Notes: generated by a model not told the origin, from the sequence alone. A stretch of 64,000 nt of DNA from Clostridiales bacterium (GCA_017961235.1 JAGCXQ010000005.1:1-64000), one strand, 5' to 3'; positions 46,857-57,192 are shown, numbered from the stretch's first letter. Program-made: numbers and translations.

Positions 46857-47399
46857 ATGATCGATTTTTCTATTATTCTCGCCGGATTCGGTGGTCAGGG
46901 CGTTCTTTCCGCAGGAAAGATGGCAGCAGAGTCTGCTCTGATCGAAGGTAAAGAAGTTTCCTGGTTCCCGTCTTACGGTCCGGAAATGCGTGGTGGTACT
47001 GCAAACTGCTCCGTTGTAATCTCCGATGAGCCGATCGGCTCTCCGGTCATCAACGAGCCGGATGTTCTGATCGCACTGAACCAGCCTTCTCTGGAGAAGT
47101 TCGAAGATACACTCAAGCCGGGTGGAATCATCATCATCGACAGTTCGCTGGTCAAGGTTGCTCCGAAGCGTACAGATATCCGCTTCATCCCGATCAACTC
47201 TTCCGAGATCGCATCTGAACTTGGTTCCATGGCATATGCGACCATCGTTCTTCTCGGATGCGTATCTGCGGCGACCGGTGCTTTTACCAGAGAGTCTTTC
47301 GAAAAAGCACTGTACGATGTACTTCCGGAGAGAAGACATCATATGATCCCGAACAACTTAAATGCGTTCGATAAGGGCGCAGAATTCGCGAAAAAGTGA
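46857..47399 (+). CDS. vorC: 2-oxoacid:ferredoxin oxidoreductase, gamma subunit
   Basis: 180 residues from the ATG at 46857, 4 nt after vorA. Family pattern: ILAGFGGQGVLSAGKMAAESALIEGKEV, SYGPEMRGGTANCSVVIS. Completes the four-subunit enzyme. A terminator follows at 47491-47517. Confidence 0.92.
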   Translation: MIDFSIILAGFGGQGVLSAGKMAAESALIEGKEVSWFPSYGPEMRGGTANCSVVISDEPIGSPVINEPDVLIALNQPSLEKFEDTLKPGGIIIIDSSLVKVAPKRTDIRFIPINSSEIASELGSMAYATIVLLGCVSAATGAFTRESFEKALYDVLPERRHHMIPNNLNAFDKGAEFAKK

Positions 47400-47490
47400 T
47401 CTTCCGCGAAATCGGTTGAGGAGTTAACAAAATTTTAACAAATCCCCATATTATTTGGTGTTATGGGAAAGAATTGTGACATGTTATAAA

Positions 47491-47517
47491 AGAGAGCCGA
47501 GAAATCGGCTCTCTTTT
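47491..47517 (+). terminator. Terminator of the vor operon
   Basis: AGAGAGCCGA (47491-47500), tetraloop GAAA, TCGGCTCTCT (47505-47514), then TTT. Confidence 0.92.
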
Positions 47518-47610
47518 GTTAAAAGTGCTAGGAAGTTGTCAAAGAATGCGTTATAATATATGAAATGAAAGAATGTGGGTGTATATGCCCATGTATGTAG
47601 GAGAAATTTC

Positions 47611-49626
47611 ATGGATCAGGCGTATCTTTTCAACACAGGAAAAGACTATAAAAGTTACAACTACCTTGGATCAAGACCATATTCCAAGCCGGACGGCGAA
47701 AAGGGATATCTTTTCCGTGTATGGGCACCAAATGCAAAGGCAGTCAGCGTCGTAGGCGATTTCAATGACTGGAATCCTGAAGCCTACTATATGTATAAGA
47801 TCGGAGATTCCGGCATCTGGGAAGCATATATCAGTGGTGCTAAGCAGTGGGACCGATATAAATACCATGTGTACGGAGCGGATGGATCCGAGGTCAACAA
47901 AGTCGATCCATATGCCAGACACTGTGAGACGAGACCGGCAGATGCTTCGATCCTTTACGATCCGAATGACTATGAATGGCATGATGAGGCATTTACGAGC
48001 AAGCGTGTTCATGCCTGCGCTCCGCGCCCGATCTCTATCTATGAAGTGCATCTCGGTTCCTGGAAGAGACATGAAGACGGTAATTTCATGAACTACCGCG
48101 AGATTGCGAGAGATCTTGCGAAGTATTGTAAAAAGATGGGATATACCCATGTTGAACTGATGCCGATCCTTGAGCATCCGCTGGATGATTCCTGGGGATA
48201 TCAGGTCATCTGTTACTATGCGGTAACCAGCCGTTTCGGCACACCTGCCGACTTTAAATTCTTCGTAGATCATCTGCATAAGAACGGGATCTCGATCATC
48301 CTTGACTGGGTACCTGCACATTTCCCGAAGAACTCGGAAGGCCTGGTGCATTTTGATGGCTCCGCCTGCTATGAATACAAGGATCCCCGCATCGGCGAGC
48401 ACAAGGAATGGGGCACATTCGTTTTCGATTATGCGAAAGCGGAAGTCCAGTCTTTCCTTATTTCCAATGCCGTATTCTGGATCGAGGAATTCCATCTCGA
48501 TGGTATCCGTATGGATGCGGTTTCGAGTATGCTTTACCGTGACTACGGCAGAACAGAGTATATCCCGAATATCTATGGCGGCACAGATAACCTGGAAGCT
48601 ATCGATTTTATCAGAAATCTCAATACGATCATGTCGGAGAATTATCCGTATGTCATGATGATCGCCGAAGAGTCCACGGCTTGGCCGAAGGTTTCCCACC
48701 CGGTATCGGATGGAGGCCTCGGATTTACCCATAAGTGGAACATGGGCTGGATGCACGACACCCTGGATTATTTCCAGACAGATTCCTATGCAAGAGAATG
48801 GCATCACGATCAGTTCTGCTTCTCGATGATGTATGCATTCTCAGAGAACTTTATCCTCAGTCTTTCCCATGACGAAGTCGTTCATGGCAAGAAGAGCCTG
48901 ATCGATAAGATGCCGGGTGACACATGGAGAAAGTTTGCCAACCTCCGTCTTATGTTTATGTATATGATGGCTCACCCCGGTGCCAAGCTCAACTTCATGG
49001 GTTCGGAATTCGGCCAGTTTATCGAGTGGCGCTTCTATGAGCAGCTCGAGTGGTTCATGCTCCAGTATGAGTCCCATAAACTCCTTCAGGATTATGTAGC
49101 CGATCTGAACCATTTCTATATCAAGAATGCGCAGTTCTGGCAGGACGATCATTCCTGGGGCGGCTTCGAATGGGTCGATGCTTCGGATGTGAAGAATAAC
49201 GTCTTTGTTTTTAAGCGCAAAGGTGTGGCAAATCAGGAAGATATTTACGTGGCGCTCAATATGGTGCCGGTACCGCTGGAAAACTACAACATCGGCGTAA
49301 CCGAGAACGGACGGTATAAGATCCTCATGAATACGGATGACATGAAGTACGGAGGATCCGGATATCCGGATGGCTCTGATAGTAAGGGTACCTTTAAGGC
49401 TGTAGAAGAAAGCTGGAACGGCAAGCCTTGCCATATCTCGGTAAATCTTCCTCCTCTCGGCGGTATCTACTTCCAGAAAGTGAAGACTTCGTCTTCTACG
49501 AAGACCTCTTCCACTAAGAGCACAAAGTCTTCTACCAAGACCTCTTCCGCGAAGAGTACAAAAGCTTCCTCGAAGACTTCTTCTTCGAAGACAACAAAAA
49601 CAGCGAAAACAAAGAAGAAACAATAA
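47611..49626 (+). CDS. glgB: 1,4-alpha-glucan branching enzyme GlgB with Ser/Thr/Lys-rich tail
   Basis: 671 residues from the ATG at 47611 (AGGAGA upstream); 12 more codons upstream have no site. CBM48-like N-terminus (VWAPNAKAVSVVGDFNDW), GH13 barrel with nucleophile Asp302 (GIRMDAVSSML), acid/base Glu353 (MIAEEST) and LSHDEVVHGKKS, and the C-terminal beta domain to about residue 620. The last ~50 residues are only Ser, Thr, Lys and Ala (repeats of SSTK/KTSS/SKTT), an added tail. Introduces alpha-1,6 branches in glycogen. First gene of the glg operon. Confidence 0.95.
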   Translation: MDQAYLFNTGKDYKSYNYLGSRPYSKPDGEKGYLFRVWAPNAKAVSVVGDFNDWNPEAYYMYKIGDSGIWEAYISGAKQWDRYKYHVYGADGSEVNKVDPYARHCETRPADASILYDPNDYEWHDEAFTSKRVHACAPRPISIYEVHLGSWKRHEDGNFMNYREIARDLAKYCKKMGYTHVELMPILEHPLDDSWGYQVICYYAVTSRFGTPADFKFFVDHLHKNGISIILDWVPAHFPKNSEGLVHFDGSACYEYKDPRIGEHKEWGTFVFDYAKAEVQSFLISNAVFWIEEFHLDGIRMDAVSSMLYRDYGRTEYIPNIYGGTDNLEAIDFIRNLNTIMSENYPYVMMIAEESTAWPKVSHPVSDGGLGFTHKWNMGWMHDTLDYFQTDSYAREWHHDQFCFSMMYAFSENFILSLSHDEVVHGKKSLIDKMPGDTWRKFANLRLMFMYMMAHPGAKLNFMGSEFGQFIEWRFYEQLEWFMLQYESHKLLQDYVADLNHFYIKNAQFWQDDHSWGGFEWVDASDVKNNVFVFKRKGVANQEDIYVALNMVPVPLENYNIGVTENGRYKILMNTDDMKYGGSGYPDGSDSKGTFKAVEESWNGKPCHISVNLPPLGGIYFQKVKTSSSTKTSSTKSTKSSTKTSSAKSTKASSKTSSSKTTKTAKTKKKQ

Positions 49627-49653
49627 GAGATTATATAAACGGAGGTTCTCATT

Positions 49654-50916
49654 ATGGCGAAAGCGCAAGTAGTCGCAATGATTTTGGCAGGTGGACAGGG
49701 TTCCAGACTGGGCGTGCTGACAAAGAATATTGCCAAGCCGGCAGTTCCATTCGGAAGCCGTTATCGCATTATTGATTTTCCGCTTTCCAATTGCGCAAAT
49801 TCAGGAATTGAAACAGTTGGTGTTCTGACACAGTATCAGCCTCTGGCGCTGAATACTTACATCGGAAACGGTCATCCTTGGGATCTTGACAGAAACAACG
49901 GAGGCGCTTTTATTCTGCCGCCTTTCCAGAAAACAGGGAAGAGCGACTGGTATAAGGGCACAGCGAACGCGATCTACCAGAACCGCGATTTTATCGATGA
50001 TTGTGAACCGAAGTATGTATTGATCCTTTCCGGTGACCATATCTATAAGATGAACTACGCCGAGATGCTCCGTCAGCATATTGAGAACGAAGCGGATGCG
50101 ACACTTGCGGTTCTTGAAGTACCGTGGGAAGAAGCTTCCCGTTTCGGTATCCTCAATACAAAAGAGGACTCCGACGTGATCACGGAATTTGTTGAGAAAC
50201 CGGCGAAACCGGAGAGCAATCTTGCTTCCATGGGTGTTTACATCTTTACATGGGATGTTCTTCGAAAAGCACTTGTCGAGGACGAAGAGGATCCGAAGTC
50301 GAACAATGACTTTGGTAAGAACATTGTCCCACTTCTCCTGGAACAGGGCAAGAAACTCTGCGCATACCGTTTCTCCGGATACTGGAAAGATGTTGGTACC
50401 ATCTCTTCGCTCTGGGAGTCGAATATGGATATCCTGGACCGTCCGCATGAGATCAATCTTATCGACCGTTCCTGGAGGATCTACAGCAGAAACCCGGTAA
50501 AACCTTCCCAGTTCCTCGGCGATGGAGCTGAGGTCCGCGGTTCTGCGCTGACAGATGGCTGCCAGATCTTCGGATCTGTCCAGCACTCCGTACTTTCCAA
50601 CTCCGTAACGGTTGAGAAGGGCGCAGTTGTTAAAGACTGTGTGCTTTTCCCGGGTGTAACAGTAAAAGCCGGCGCGCATCTTAACCGCTGCATTGTTGCT
50701 TCGGGAACGATCATCGGTGAGAACGTAAAAGCCGGATCTGATGTCAAGGGGAAGAGTCCGTATCTGAATGAGAAGATCTGCTCCGAAGGTATCGTAGTTA
50801 TCGAGGGTGGACTGAAGATCAAGGACAACGCCGTGATCCCTGCCAATTGTCAGGTGGATAAGGATGTCCATGTATCAGCGAAAGACAATGTCATCGAAGA
50901 AGTCTTTCGTGTATGA
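49654..50916 (+). CDS. glgC: Glucose-1-phosphate adenylyltransferase, catalytic subunit GlgC
   Basis: 420 residues. Makes ADP-glucose from glucose-1-phosphate and ATP, the controlled step of glycogen synthesis. Nucleotide loop [23 protein letters not shown] is complete, then [34 protein letters not shown] and FVEKPAKP; left-handed beta helix at the C-terminus. CGGAGG precedes the ATG; 27 nt after glgB. Confidence 0.96.
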   Translation: MAKAQVVAMILAGGQGSRLGVLTKNIAKPAVPFGSRYRIIDFPLSNCANSGIETVGVLTQYQPLALNTYIGNGHPWDLDRNNGGAFILPPFQKTGKSDWYKGTANAIYQNRDFIDDCEPKYVLILSGDHIYKMNYAEMLRQHIENEADATLAVLEVPWEEASRFGILNTKEDSDVITEFVEKPAKPESNLASMGVYIFTWDVLRKALVEDEEDPKSNNDFGKNIVPLLLEQGKKLCAYRFSGYWKDVGTISSLWESNMDILDRPHEINLIDRSWRIYSRNPVKPSQFLGDGAEVRGSALTDGCQIFGSVQHSVLSNSVTVEKGAVVKDCVLFPGVTVKAGAHLNRCIVASGTIIGENVKAGSDVKGKSPYLNEKICSEGIVVIEGGLKIKDNAVIPANCQVDKDVHVSAKDNVIEEVFRV

Positions 50917-50939
50917 CCGGAAGTTGGGAGGAATAAAGA

Positions 50940-52052
50940 ATGTTTATTGATGCAATGGGTTTAATCCTTGGTGATAATAAGAAGATTACACTTGGCGAGC
51001 TTTCAAAACCTCGCGCTCTTTCCGCGATTCCTTTTGGCGGAAGATACCGTATCATCGACTATATGCTGTCGAATATGGTCAACTCCGGTATTAAGAATAT
51101 CGGTATCCACACCTACACGAAGTATAAATCCCTGATGGACCATCTCGGAACCGGTTCATCCTGGGATCTCGACAGAAAGAATTCCGGCGGACTTCATATC
51201 CTGCCTCCGTATGTTAACTCCGAAGCTACTTCGGTACAGGGAGACGAAGAGATGGCCGGCCTTCTTGACTTCGTTCGCTCCAGCAGCGCATCCTATGTGA
51301 TCATGGCGGCAAGTAATGTTATCCTCAACACGACATTTACTGATTTCGTCGAAGATTTTAAGGCGTGCGGCGCGGATATCTCTGTAATGTATAACCGCGA
51401 CGGCACGAAGTTCGGTGGCCCGAACTATATCCTCGATATCGATAGAAGAGGATGGGTGAAGGATATGCTCTTTAATCCTGAGAAGAGCGGCCTTACCAAG
51501 AGCAGCATGGGTATTATCGTTCTCAGAAGAGAGCTCCTGATCGATCTGATCGCGGAGATGATGGCGCGCGGCACCAATCATGTTGGTATTCACTCTTTTG
51601 TTAAGAAGTATGACACTCTCCGTGTTCATGCCTATGAGTATAAGGGTCTCGTACTTCGCATTAATAGTGTGCAGTCCTACTTCAATTCGTCGATGATGCT
51701 TCTGAATAATCAGATCCGTGCTGAGCTTTTCTGGAACGGCATGCCGATCTTTACGAAGGTTAAGGATGAGGCGCCAACGCTTTATTCAGATGACTGCAAG
51801 GTCACCGATGCGATCGTATCTGATGGCTGCCGCATCTCCGGCAACGTTACGGAATCCATTCTGTTCCGCGGCGTGGCGGTAAGTAAGAACTGTACGATCA
51901 AGAACTGTGTTATTATGCAGGATGTGCATATTTCCGATAACTGCTATCTGGAGAATGTTATTCTCGATAAAAATTCTGTGGTCCGTCCGGGAATTAAGCT
52001 TGTAGGACACAAGGATTACCCGGTCGTGATCGGTAAAGGAGCGATCGTATGA
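50940..52052 (+). CDS. glgD: Glucose-1-phosphate adenylyltransferase regulatory subunit GlgD
   Basis: 370 residues. Homologous to GlgC, but the nucleotide loop is degenerate (MGLILGDNKKITLGELSKPRALS, no GGxGxRL), as in known GlgD proteins that modulate GlgC in Firmicutes. RIIDYMLSNMVNSGIKN and WDLDRKNSGG remain. GGGAGGAA precedes the ATG; 23 nt after glgC, and the stop overlaps glgA (ATGA). Confidence 0.95.
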   Translation: MFIDAMGLILGDNKKITLGELSKPRALSAIPFGGRYRIIDYMLSNMVNSGIKNIGIHTYTKYKSLMDHLGTGSSWDLDRKNSGGLHILPPYVNSEATSVQGDEEMAGLLDFVRSSSASYVIMAASNVILNTTFTDFVEDFKACGADISVMYNRDGTKFGGPNYILDIDRRGWVKDMLFNPEKSGLTKSSMGIIVLRRELLIDLIAEMMARGTNHVGIHSFVKKYDTLRVHAYEYKGLVLRINSVQSYFNSSMMLLNNQIRAELFWNGMPIFTKVKDEAPTLYSDDCKVTDAIVSDGCRISGNVTESILFRGVAVSKNCTIKNCVIMQDVHISDNCYLENVILDKNSVVRPGIKLVGHKDYPVVIGKGAIV

Positions 52053-53791
52053 ACAAAGTGAAGGTCCTGTTTGTCTCTTCGGAGGTCTATCCGTTTGCTA
52101 AAGTCGGTGGTCTGGCGGATGTAGTCGGAGCGCTGCCGGTGGAACTGCAGCATCACCACTGCGATGCCAGAGTGATCATGCCGCTTTATAAGAGCATTAA
52201 ACAGAAACACGAGCATAATCTCGACTTCATCGGCTGGAAGATGATCAAGATGGGCTGGAGATCCCTTTATGCAGGTCTTTACACTCTGACAATGAATGGT
52301 GTCCAGTTCTACTTTGTTGATAACGAATATTATTTCAACTTTGATCAGGTTTATGTGGAGTATGTCTTTGATATCGAGCGTTTCTGCTTCTTCCAAAGAG
52401 CAGTACTTGATTTCCTGGGAGATTTCATGGGCTTTGAGCCGGACGTACTGCATTGCAACGACTGGCAGGCCGGTATGATGCCGCTGCTTCTTGATGCTCA
52501 CTATAAGAAGTATGGATATCATACGAATATCAAGACGGTCTATACGATCCATAACCTGAAATATCAGGGTATTCATGGTATCGAAGTGATCCAGGATCTT
52601 TTGGATCTGCCGAGCGAGTATCTTACGGATGAACTGTCGATCAAGGACGGCGCCGTAAACTTCATGAAAGCCGGTATCGTTTACAGTAATTCCGTAACAA
52701 CAGTATCTCCGACATATGCGTATGAGATCATGACGGATTACTACGGCGAAGGACTGAATCATACGCTCCAGCGCTATGCGTATAAGGTTTCCGGTATCCT
52801 GAACGGAATCAATGCGGAAGAATATAATCCTTCCAAGGATACGATGATCCCTCAGAAGTATTCGATCAAGAATTATGAAGAGGGGAAAGCAGTTAACAAA
52901 AAGTCCATCCAGGAACAGCTGGGCCTCGAAGTGAATCCGGGTGCACCGCTGTGTACGATGATCTCTCGTCTTGTTGACCAGAAAGGCCTCGACCTTCTGC
53001 TCCGTGTAGTCGAGGAGATGCTCTACGATGGTATGCAGATCGTTATCCTCGGAACAGGTGACGCATATTATGAGCGTTCCCTTGCAGATATTGCAGCAAG
53101 AAATCCGGGCAAAATGTGCGCATGTATCTCTTTTGATAACGGATTGGCACATACACTTTATGCCGGATCGGATATTTTCTTGATGCCGTCCCTGTTTGAG
53201 CCATGCGGACTGTCGCAGCTGATCGCTATGACCTATGGTACGATCCCGATCGTTCGTGAAACCGGCGGACTTCGTGATACAGTCGTTCCGTATAACGAGT
53301 TTACAGGTGAAGGAAACGGTTTCTCTTTCGCGAATATCAATGCGCATGAGTTCCTGTTCGTTACTAAGTATGCCTGTGATCTGTACCGTCACAATAAGCC
53401 AGTATGGAACAAGCTTATCGAAGAAGGTATGAAAGCAGACTATTCCTGGAAGAAATCAGCGGAAGAGTATGCCGGTCTTTATTCTTTCATTACCGGAATC
53501 TCTATTGCTGAAGAAGAACCGGCTAAGAAGCCTCTGACGGAAGAGATCCTTGATATCGGAAAAGAGAAGAAGGAAGCTGAACCGAAAAAGGCAAAGAAGC
53601 CTGTTGCGAAGAAGCCGGCTGCAAAGAAGACAGAGACAAAAGCTTCCGCTTCTGAGAAGAAACCGGCTGCGTCCAAGTCCTCTTCGAAGACAACGAAGGC
53701 GGCATCTTCTTCTGCGAAAAAGACTACGAAAGCTTCTTCTGAAAAGTCAGAGAATAAAGCTTCCGGTTCGAAGGAGAACAAGAAGTCATGA
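52049..53791 (+). CDS. glgA: Glycogen synthase GlgA with Lys/Ala/Ser-rich tail
   Basis: 580 residues. GT5 enzyme that adds glucose from ADP-glucose to alpha-1,4-glucan. KVGGLADVVGALP (ADP-glucose binding), YTIHNLKYQG, SRLVDQKGLDL and the C-terminal EPCGLSQLIAMTYGTIPIVRETGGL are all present; the usual protein is about 475-490 residues and the fold ends near 480. The extra ~80 residues are Lys, Ala, Pro and Ser repeats (AKKPVAKKPAAKKTE...), like histone-type tails, echoing the tail on GlgB. Overlaps glgD and the downstream GH13 gene, both by ATGA. Confidence 0.95.
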   Translation: MNKVKVLFVSSEVYPFAKVGGLADVVGALPVELQHHHCDARVIMPLYKSIKQKHEHNLDFIGWKMIKMGWRSLYAGLYTLTMNGVQFYFVDNEYYFNFDQVYVEYVFDIERFCFFQRAVLDFLGDFMGFEPDVLHCNDWQAGMMPLLLDAHYKKYGYHTNIKTVYTIHNLKYQGIHGIEVIQDLLDLPSEYLTDELSIKDGAVNFMKAGIVYSNSVTTVSPTYAYEIMTDYYGEGLNHTLQRYAYKVSGILNGINAEEYNPSKDTMIPQKYSIKNYEEGKAVNKKSIQEQLGLEVNPGAPLCTMISRLVDQKGLDLLLRVVEEMLYDGMQIVILGTGDAYYERSLADIAARNPGKMCACISFDNGLAHTLYAGSDIFLMPSLFEPCGLSQLIAMTYGTIPIVRETGGLRDTVVPYNEFTGEGNGFSFANINAHEFLFVTKYACDLYRHNKPVWNKLIEEGMKADYSWKKSAEEYAGLYSFITGISIAEEEPAKKPLTEEILDIGKEKKEAEPKKAKKPVAKKPAAKKTETKASASEKKPAASKSSSKTTKAASSSAKKTTKASSEKSENKASGSKENKKS

Positions 53792-55920
53792 CCTCGCGTA
53801 TCGCAAAGAATTCGGACTGTGTGGTGCATTGTTCGAGACTTGCGGAATACAGAACTCCTTTTGGAGCTCAGAAGACAGGCGGCTATGTTGATCTTTATAT
53901 CGATGTAACCGTCCCTGTCGATCAGATCGTTCTTTGTTATGCATATGGTCTTTATGGACTATCATATAACGAATTACGGATGAAAAAGTGTGAATCTGTC
54001 CCGGACCGGTGGCATTGCCGTCTGCGCATGCCGTCCGAGCCGGGGCTGCTTTTTTACTGGTTCTGTCTGCGAAGCAGTGCCGAAGATATTGAAAGAATCG
54101 TAGATCCGGAGTATCACGATCTTCTGTATCGCAAATATGACGAAAACCGCACCTATCTCTATTATGTAGCATGCTGGGAAGGTGAAGACGGCAAAGGTAA
54201 GTTTGCATTTAGCGCACCCCGTGTAGGTGTGGAAGAAGAGAAATATCCGCATGCATTCCAGATCACGGTATATGAAGATGGATTTGTTACCCCGGACTGG
54301 ATGAAGGGTGCTGTCATGTACCAGATCTTTCCGGACCGTTTTTATCGTGGTTCCGACTATTCTTTTTCTTCTATGTCAGAAACCGGCAAAAGCCGGCCGG
54401 AGCGCATCTTCCATGAGGATTGGAACGAGGATGTCGATATAGAGGGAAAGCCGGAAACAGGGTATCTTGCCTGCGACTTCTATGGCGGAACACTCAAGGG
54501 CATCGCGGAAAAAGCGGACTATCTTAAATCCTTGAATGTTGAGGTTTTATATCTTAATCCGATCTGCGAAGCAAGATCGAATCACCGCTATGACACGGCG
54601 GATTACCTCAATGTTGATCCGATCCTTGGCGGAAAATCCGGGTATAAGGCGTTTTCGGCCGTGATGAAAGAAAACAGCATCCGGTATATCCTTGATGGAG
54701 TCTTCAGCCATACCGGAGCAGATAGCCGCTATTTCAACAAATATGGACGGTATGATGCACCGGGCGCTTACAGTGCTTTTGCCGAAGGAAAAAACAGCGA
54801 CTATTCTTCCTGGTATGCGTTTTACCGAAATGAGAATGGAGATGTGGCCTACGATTCCTGGTGGGGATTTCCGGAACTTCCGAATACGAAAGAGGATGAT
54901 CTGAGTTACCGTGACTATATTCTGGGACCGGACGGTGTTATTACCAACTGGATCCGTGGAGGCGCAAGCGGAGTGAGACTTGATGTGTCGGATGAGCTTC
55001 CGGATTCTTTTCTCCGTGAGATGAGAAAAACGGTGAAAAAAGCATCCGATGGCGATGCACTCGTTCTCGGTGAAGTGTGGGAAGAGGTAACGACCAAGAT
55101 CAGCTATGGAAGCTATCGTGATTTTGCATTTGGAAGGACACACGATACGGTAATGGGTTACCCGTTCCGAGATGCACTTCTTTCTTTCCTGAAAGGGGAT
55201 ACGAGTGCACGGACATGGAGCCTGACTATGGAAAAATACCGGGAGAATCTTCCGGACCAGATGTTCTACTGTATGATGAATCTGATCTCCAGTCATGATG
55301 TGCCGCGTGCGATCACGATGCTTGCAGGAGCACCGGATCCGGGGACTCGTGAAGCGCAGAAGGAACTTCATCTGACTAAGCATATGAAGAGCCGGGGATC
55401 GGCGCTGATGAAAATGGCATTTGCGCTGCAGATGACATATCCGGGATGTCCTTGTACATACTATGGTGATGAAATCGGTATGGACGGATATCGTGATCCC
55501 TTTAACAGAAGGACATATCCGTGGGAGAATGAGAGCTCCTGGCAGAAGAATATTCTTTCCTCGTACCGTGAATTAAGTTCACTTCGTTCAAAATACGAGG
55601 TGCTTCGCTGCGGTGAGATAAAGATCCTTCATGCAGAAGGTGATGATCTGATCTTTGAAAGGACGCTGGATGAGCAGGGAAGAGACCACTTTGGTAAAGT
55701 CTGCAGTGGACCTAAAAAGGTTTTGTGTATCATGAACCGAAGTGATAAAATGAAAATGCTGGTTCGACTGGACGAACATGCTTTGCCTTCATCTGTAGAA
55801 CATATACCGGAGATCTTTGCCGGAAATGGAGAAACGGGATGCAGAGTGATCGGGGCTGAGCAGATAGGGGAGATAGTAGAGATACATCCACTTTCAGCTA
55901 TAATATGTATATTGTCTTAA
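53788..55920 (+). CDS. GH13 alpha-glucosidase/neopullulanase-like enzyme of the glg operon
   Basis: 710 residues, no signal peptide, so cytoplasmic. An N-terminal beta domain (about 1-160), then the barrel starting MKGAVMYQIFPDRF. Region I is DGVFSHTGAD, nucleophile Asp399 in VRLDVSDELP, acid/base Glu429 in VLGEVWEE and Asp504 in SSHDVPRA; C-terminal domain about 610-710. Likely degrades cyclodextrin, maltodextrin or limit dextrin made by phosphorylase. Last gene of the glg operon, coupled to glgA by ATGA. Confidence 0.9.
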   Translation: MTSRIAKNSDCVVHCSRLAEYRTPFGAQKTGGYVDLYIDVTVPVDQIVLCYAYGLYGLSYNELRMKKCESVPDRWHCRLRMPSEPGLLFYWFCLRSSAEDIERIVDPEYHDLLYRKYDENRTYLYYVACWEGEDGKGKFAFSAPRVGVEEEKYPHAFQITVYEDGFVTPDWMKGAVMYQIFPDRFYRGSDYSFSSMSETGKSRPERIFHEDWNEDVDIEGKPETGYLACDFYGGTLKGIAEKADYLKSLNVEVLYLNPICEARSNHRYDTADYLNVDPILGGKSGYKAFSAVMKENSIRYILDGVFSHTGADSRYFNKYGRYDAPGAYSAFAEGKNSDYSSWYAFYRNENGDVAYDSWWGFPELPNTKEDDLSYRDYILGPDGVITNWIRGGASGVRLDVSDELPDSFLREMRKTVKKASDGDALVLGEVWEEVTTKISYGSYRDFAFGRTHDTVMGYPFRDALLSFLKGDTSARTWSLTMEKYRENLPDQMFYCMMNLISSHDVPRAITMLAGAPDPGTREAQKELHLTKHMKSRGSALMKMAFALQMTYPGCPCTYYGDEIGMDGYRDPFNRRTYPWENESSWQKNILSSYRELSSLRSKYEVLRCGEIKILHAEGDDLIFERTLDEQGRDHFGKVCSGPKKVLCIMNRSDKMKMLVRLDEHALPSSVEHIPEIFAGNGETGCRVIGAEQIGEIVEIHPLSAIICILS

Positions 55921-55954
55921 TATTTCTATAAATAAAGGATAGTAGGAGGAGTAT

Positions 55955-57052
55955 ATGGCAGATGTTGATGAGCTGGGTCGTCAGATCCAGAATGAAGTAA
56001 CTGAGGACGTAACAAATAAAAAGTGTCCTAATTGTGGAGCTACGGTTGTTTTTGATCCGGAATCGGGTGGAATGCTCTGTGAGTTCTGCGGTTATAAATG
56101 TGAATTGCCAAAGGCGGATTCTGAGAATGCTATCTGCGAGTTGGATTTTGAATCAGCAGAGAAGACAGCAAGCTTTGAATGGGGAGCACAGAAGAAGTCG
56201 GTAGTTTGTAAGCAGTGTGGAGCTGAGACGATCTATGACGCGCTGGAGACAGCTGCTGTATGTCCTTTCTGTGGTTCTACGAGTGTAATGCCGGCTGCAT
56301 CGAATGACTCTATGTCTCCGGGAGCTGTTGTACCGTTTGCTGTTCCGAAAGATAAGGCCGGAGAGAAGTTCACTTCCTGGCTCAAAGGAAAGATCTTTAC
56401 TCCGTCTAAGGCTAAAAAGAGTGCTAAGCCGGATTCTTTCCAGGGCGTTTATCTACCATACTGGACATATGATGCACAGACCACATCCCAGTTCTCGGCC
56501 CGTGCCGGATATGACCGCCGCGTAAAAAGAGGCGACAACTATGTCACAGAGACCACATGGCGTCCGGTAAGTGGTGTATACCAGGAATTCATTGATGATG
56601 AGACAGTAATGGCCTCCAAGAGAAGTGATAATACAATTGTGAAGAGATGTGAACCGTTTGATTTTTCCAAACTCGTTCCATATTCTCCGCAAGTTGTAGC
56701 CGGATTTATTGCCGAACGTTATTCGATCGGACTGAAAGAAGGCTGGGGCCTGGCTCAGGAGTCGATCAAGAAACAGTTGCGGAATCACATGGATCAGTAT
56801 ATCCGTAGAAACTGGCGCTGCGATCGTGTAGATTCACTTCGTTTCTCCACTCTATATAGTAATATTACCTATAAATATTTACTGGTTCCGGTTTGGATCT
56901 CTTCGTTCAAGTATAACGATAAGGTATATCAGTTTGTAGTTAATGGTCAGACAGGAAAAGTCGGAGGACGAGCTCCTGTATCGGTTCTCCGTGTACTTGC
57001 GGCTATCGGTATCGGCTTATTGATCATCGGCATGCTCCTGCATTTTACCTGA
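55955..57052 (+). CDS. TFIIB-type zinc-ribbon membrane protein
   Basis: 365 residues; AGGAGGAGT precedes the ATG. Two zinc ribbons: CPNCGATVVFDPESGGMLCEFCGYKC (about 24-48) and CKQCGAETIYDALETAAVCPFCGS (about 85-108). The middle has YLPYWTYDAQTTSQFSARAGYDR and an RRNWRCDRVDSLRFSTLY region, and a single C-terminal hydrophobic helix (about 343-362). Such proteins are common in Clostridia and often misnamed replication factor Y helicase; there is no helicase motif. Function unknown. Confidence 0.8.
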   Translation: MADVDELGRQIQNEVTEDVTNKKCPNCGATVVFDPESGGMLCEFCGYKCELPKADSENAICELDFESAEKTASFEWGAQKKSVVCKQCGAETIYDALETAAVCPFCGSTSVMPAASNDSMSPGAVVPFAVPKDKAGEKFTSWLKGKIFTPSKAKKSAKPDSFQGVYLPYWTYDAQTTSQFSARAGYDRRVKRGDNYVTETTWRPVSGVYQEFIDDETVMASKRSDNTIVKRCEPFDFSKLVPYSPQVVAGFIAERYSIGLKEGWGLAQESIKKQLRNHMDQYIRRNWRCDRVDSLRFSTLYSNITYKYLLVPVWISSFKYNDKVYQFVVNGQTGKVGGRAPVSVLRVLAAIGIGLLIIGMLLHFT

Positions 57053-57081
57053 TCAGCATAAGCAATAGGCTTTTAATGAAG

Positions 57082-57112
57082 AAGTTCGTAACGATTGTTA
57101 CGAACTTTTTTA
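57082..57112 (+). terminator. Terminator after the zinc-ribbon protein gene
   Basis: AAGTTCGTAAC (57082-57092), loop GATT, GTTACGAACTT (57097-57107), then TTTT. Confidence 0.9.
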
Positions 57113-57163
57113 CTAATTGTGTACAAATTGTGAAATTTGTGCATTTTGCACAATCGAAAACGG

Positions 57164-57192
57164 TTGAGCAAATTCATTTGATAGTTTAATAT
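57164..57192 (+). promoter_or_regulatory. Promoter of the sortase-anchored protein gene
   Basis: TTGAGC (57164-57169), 17-bp spacer, TAATAT (57187-57192); the leader to the ATG is about 55 nt. Confidence 0.6.

Noticed and set aside
52016..53392. 458-residue minus-strand frame
   Set aside because: Antisense of glgA, no motifs.
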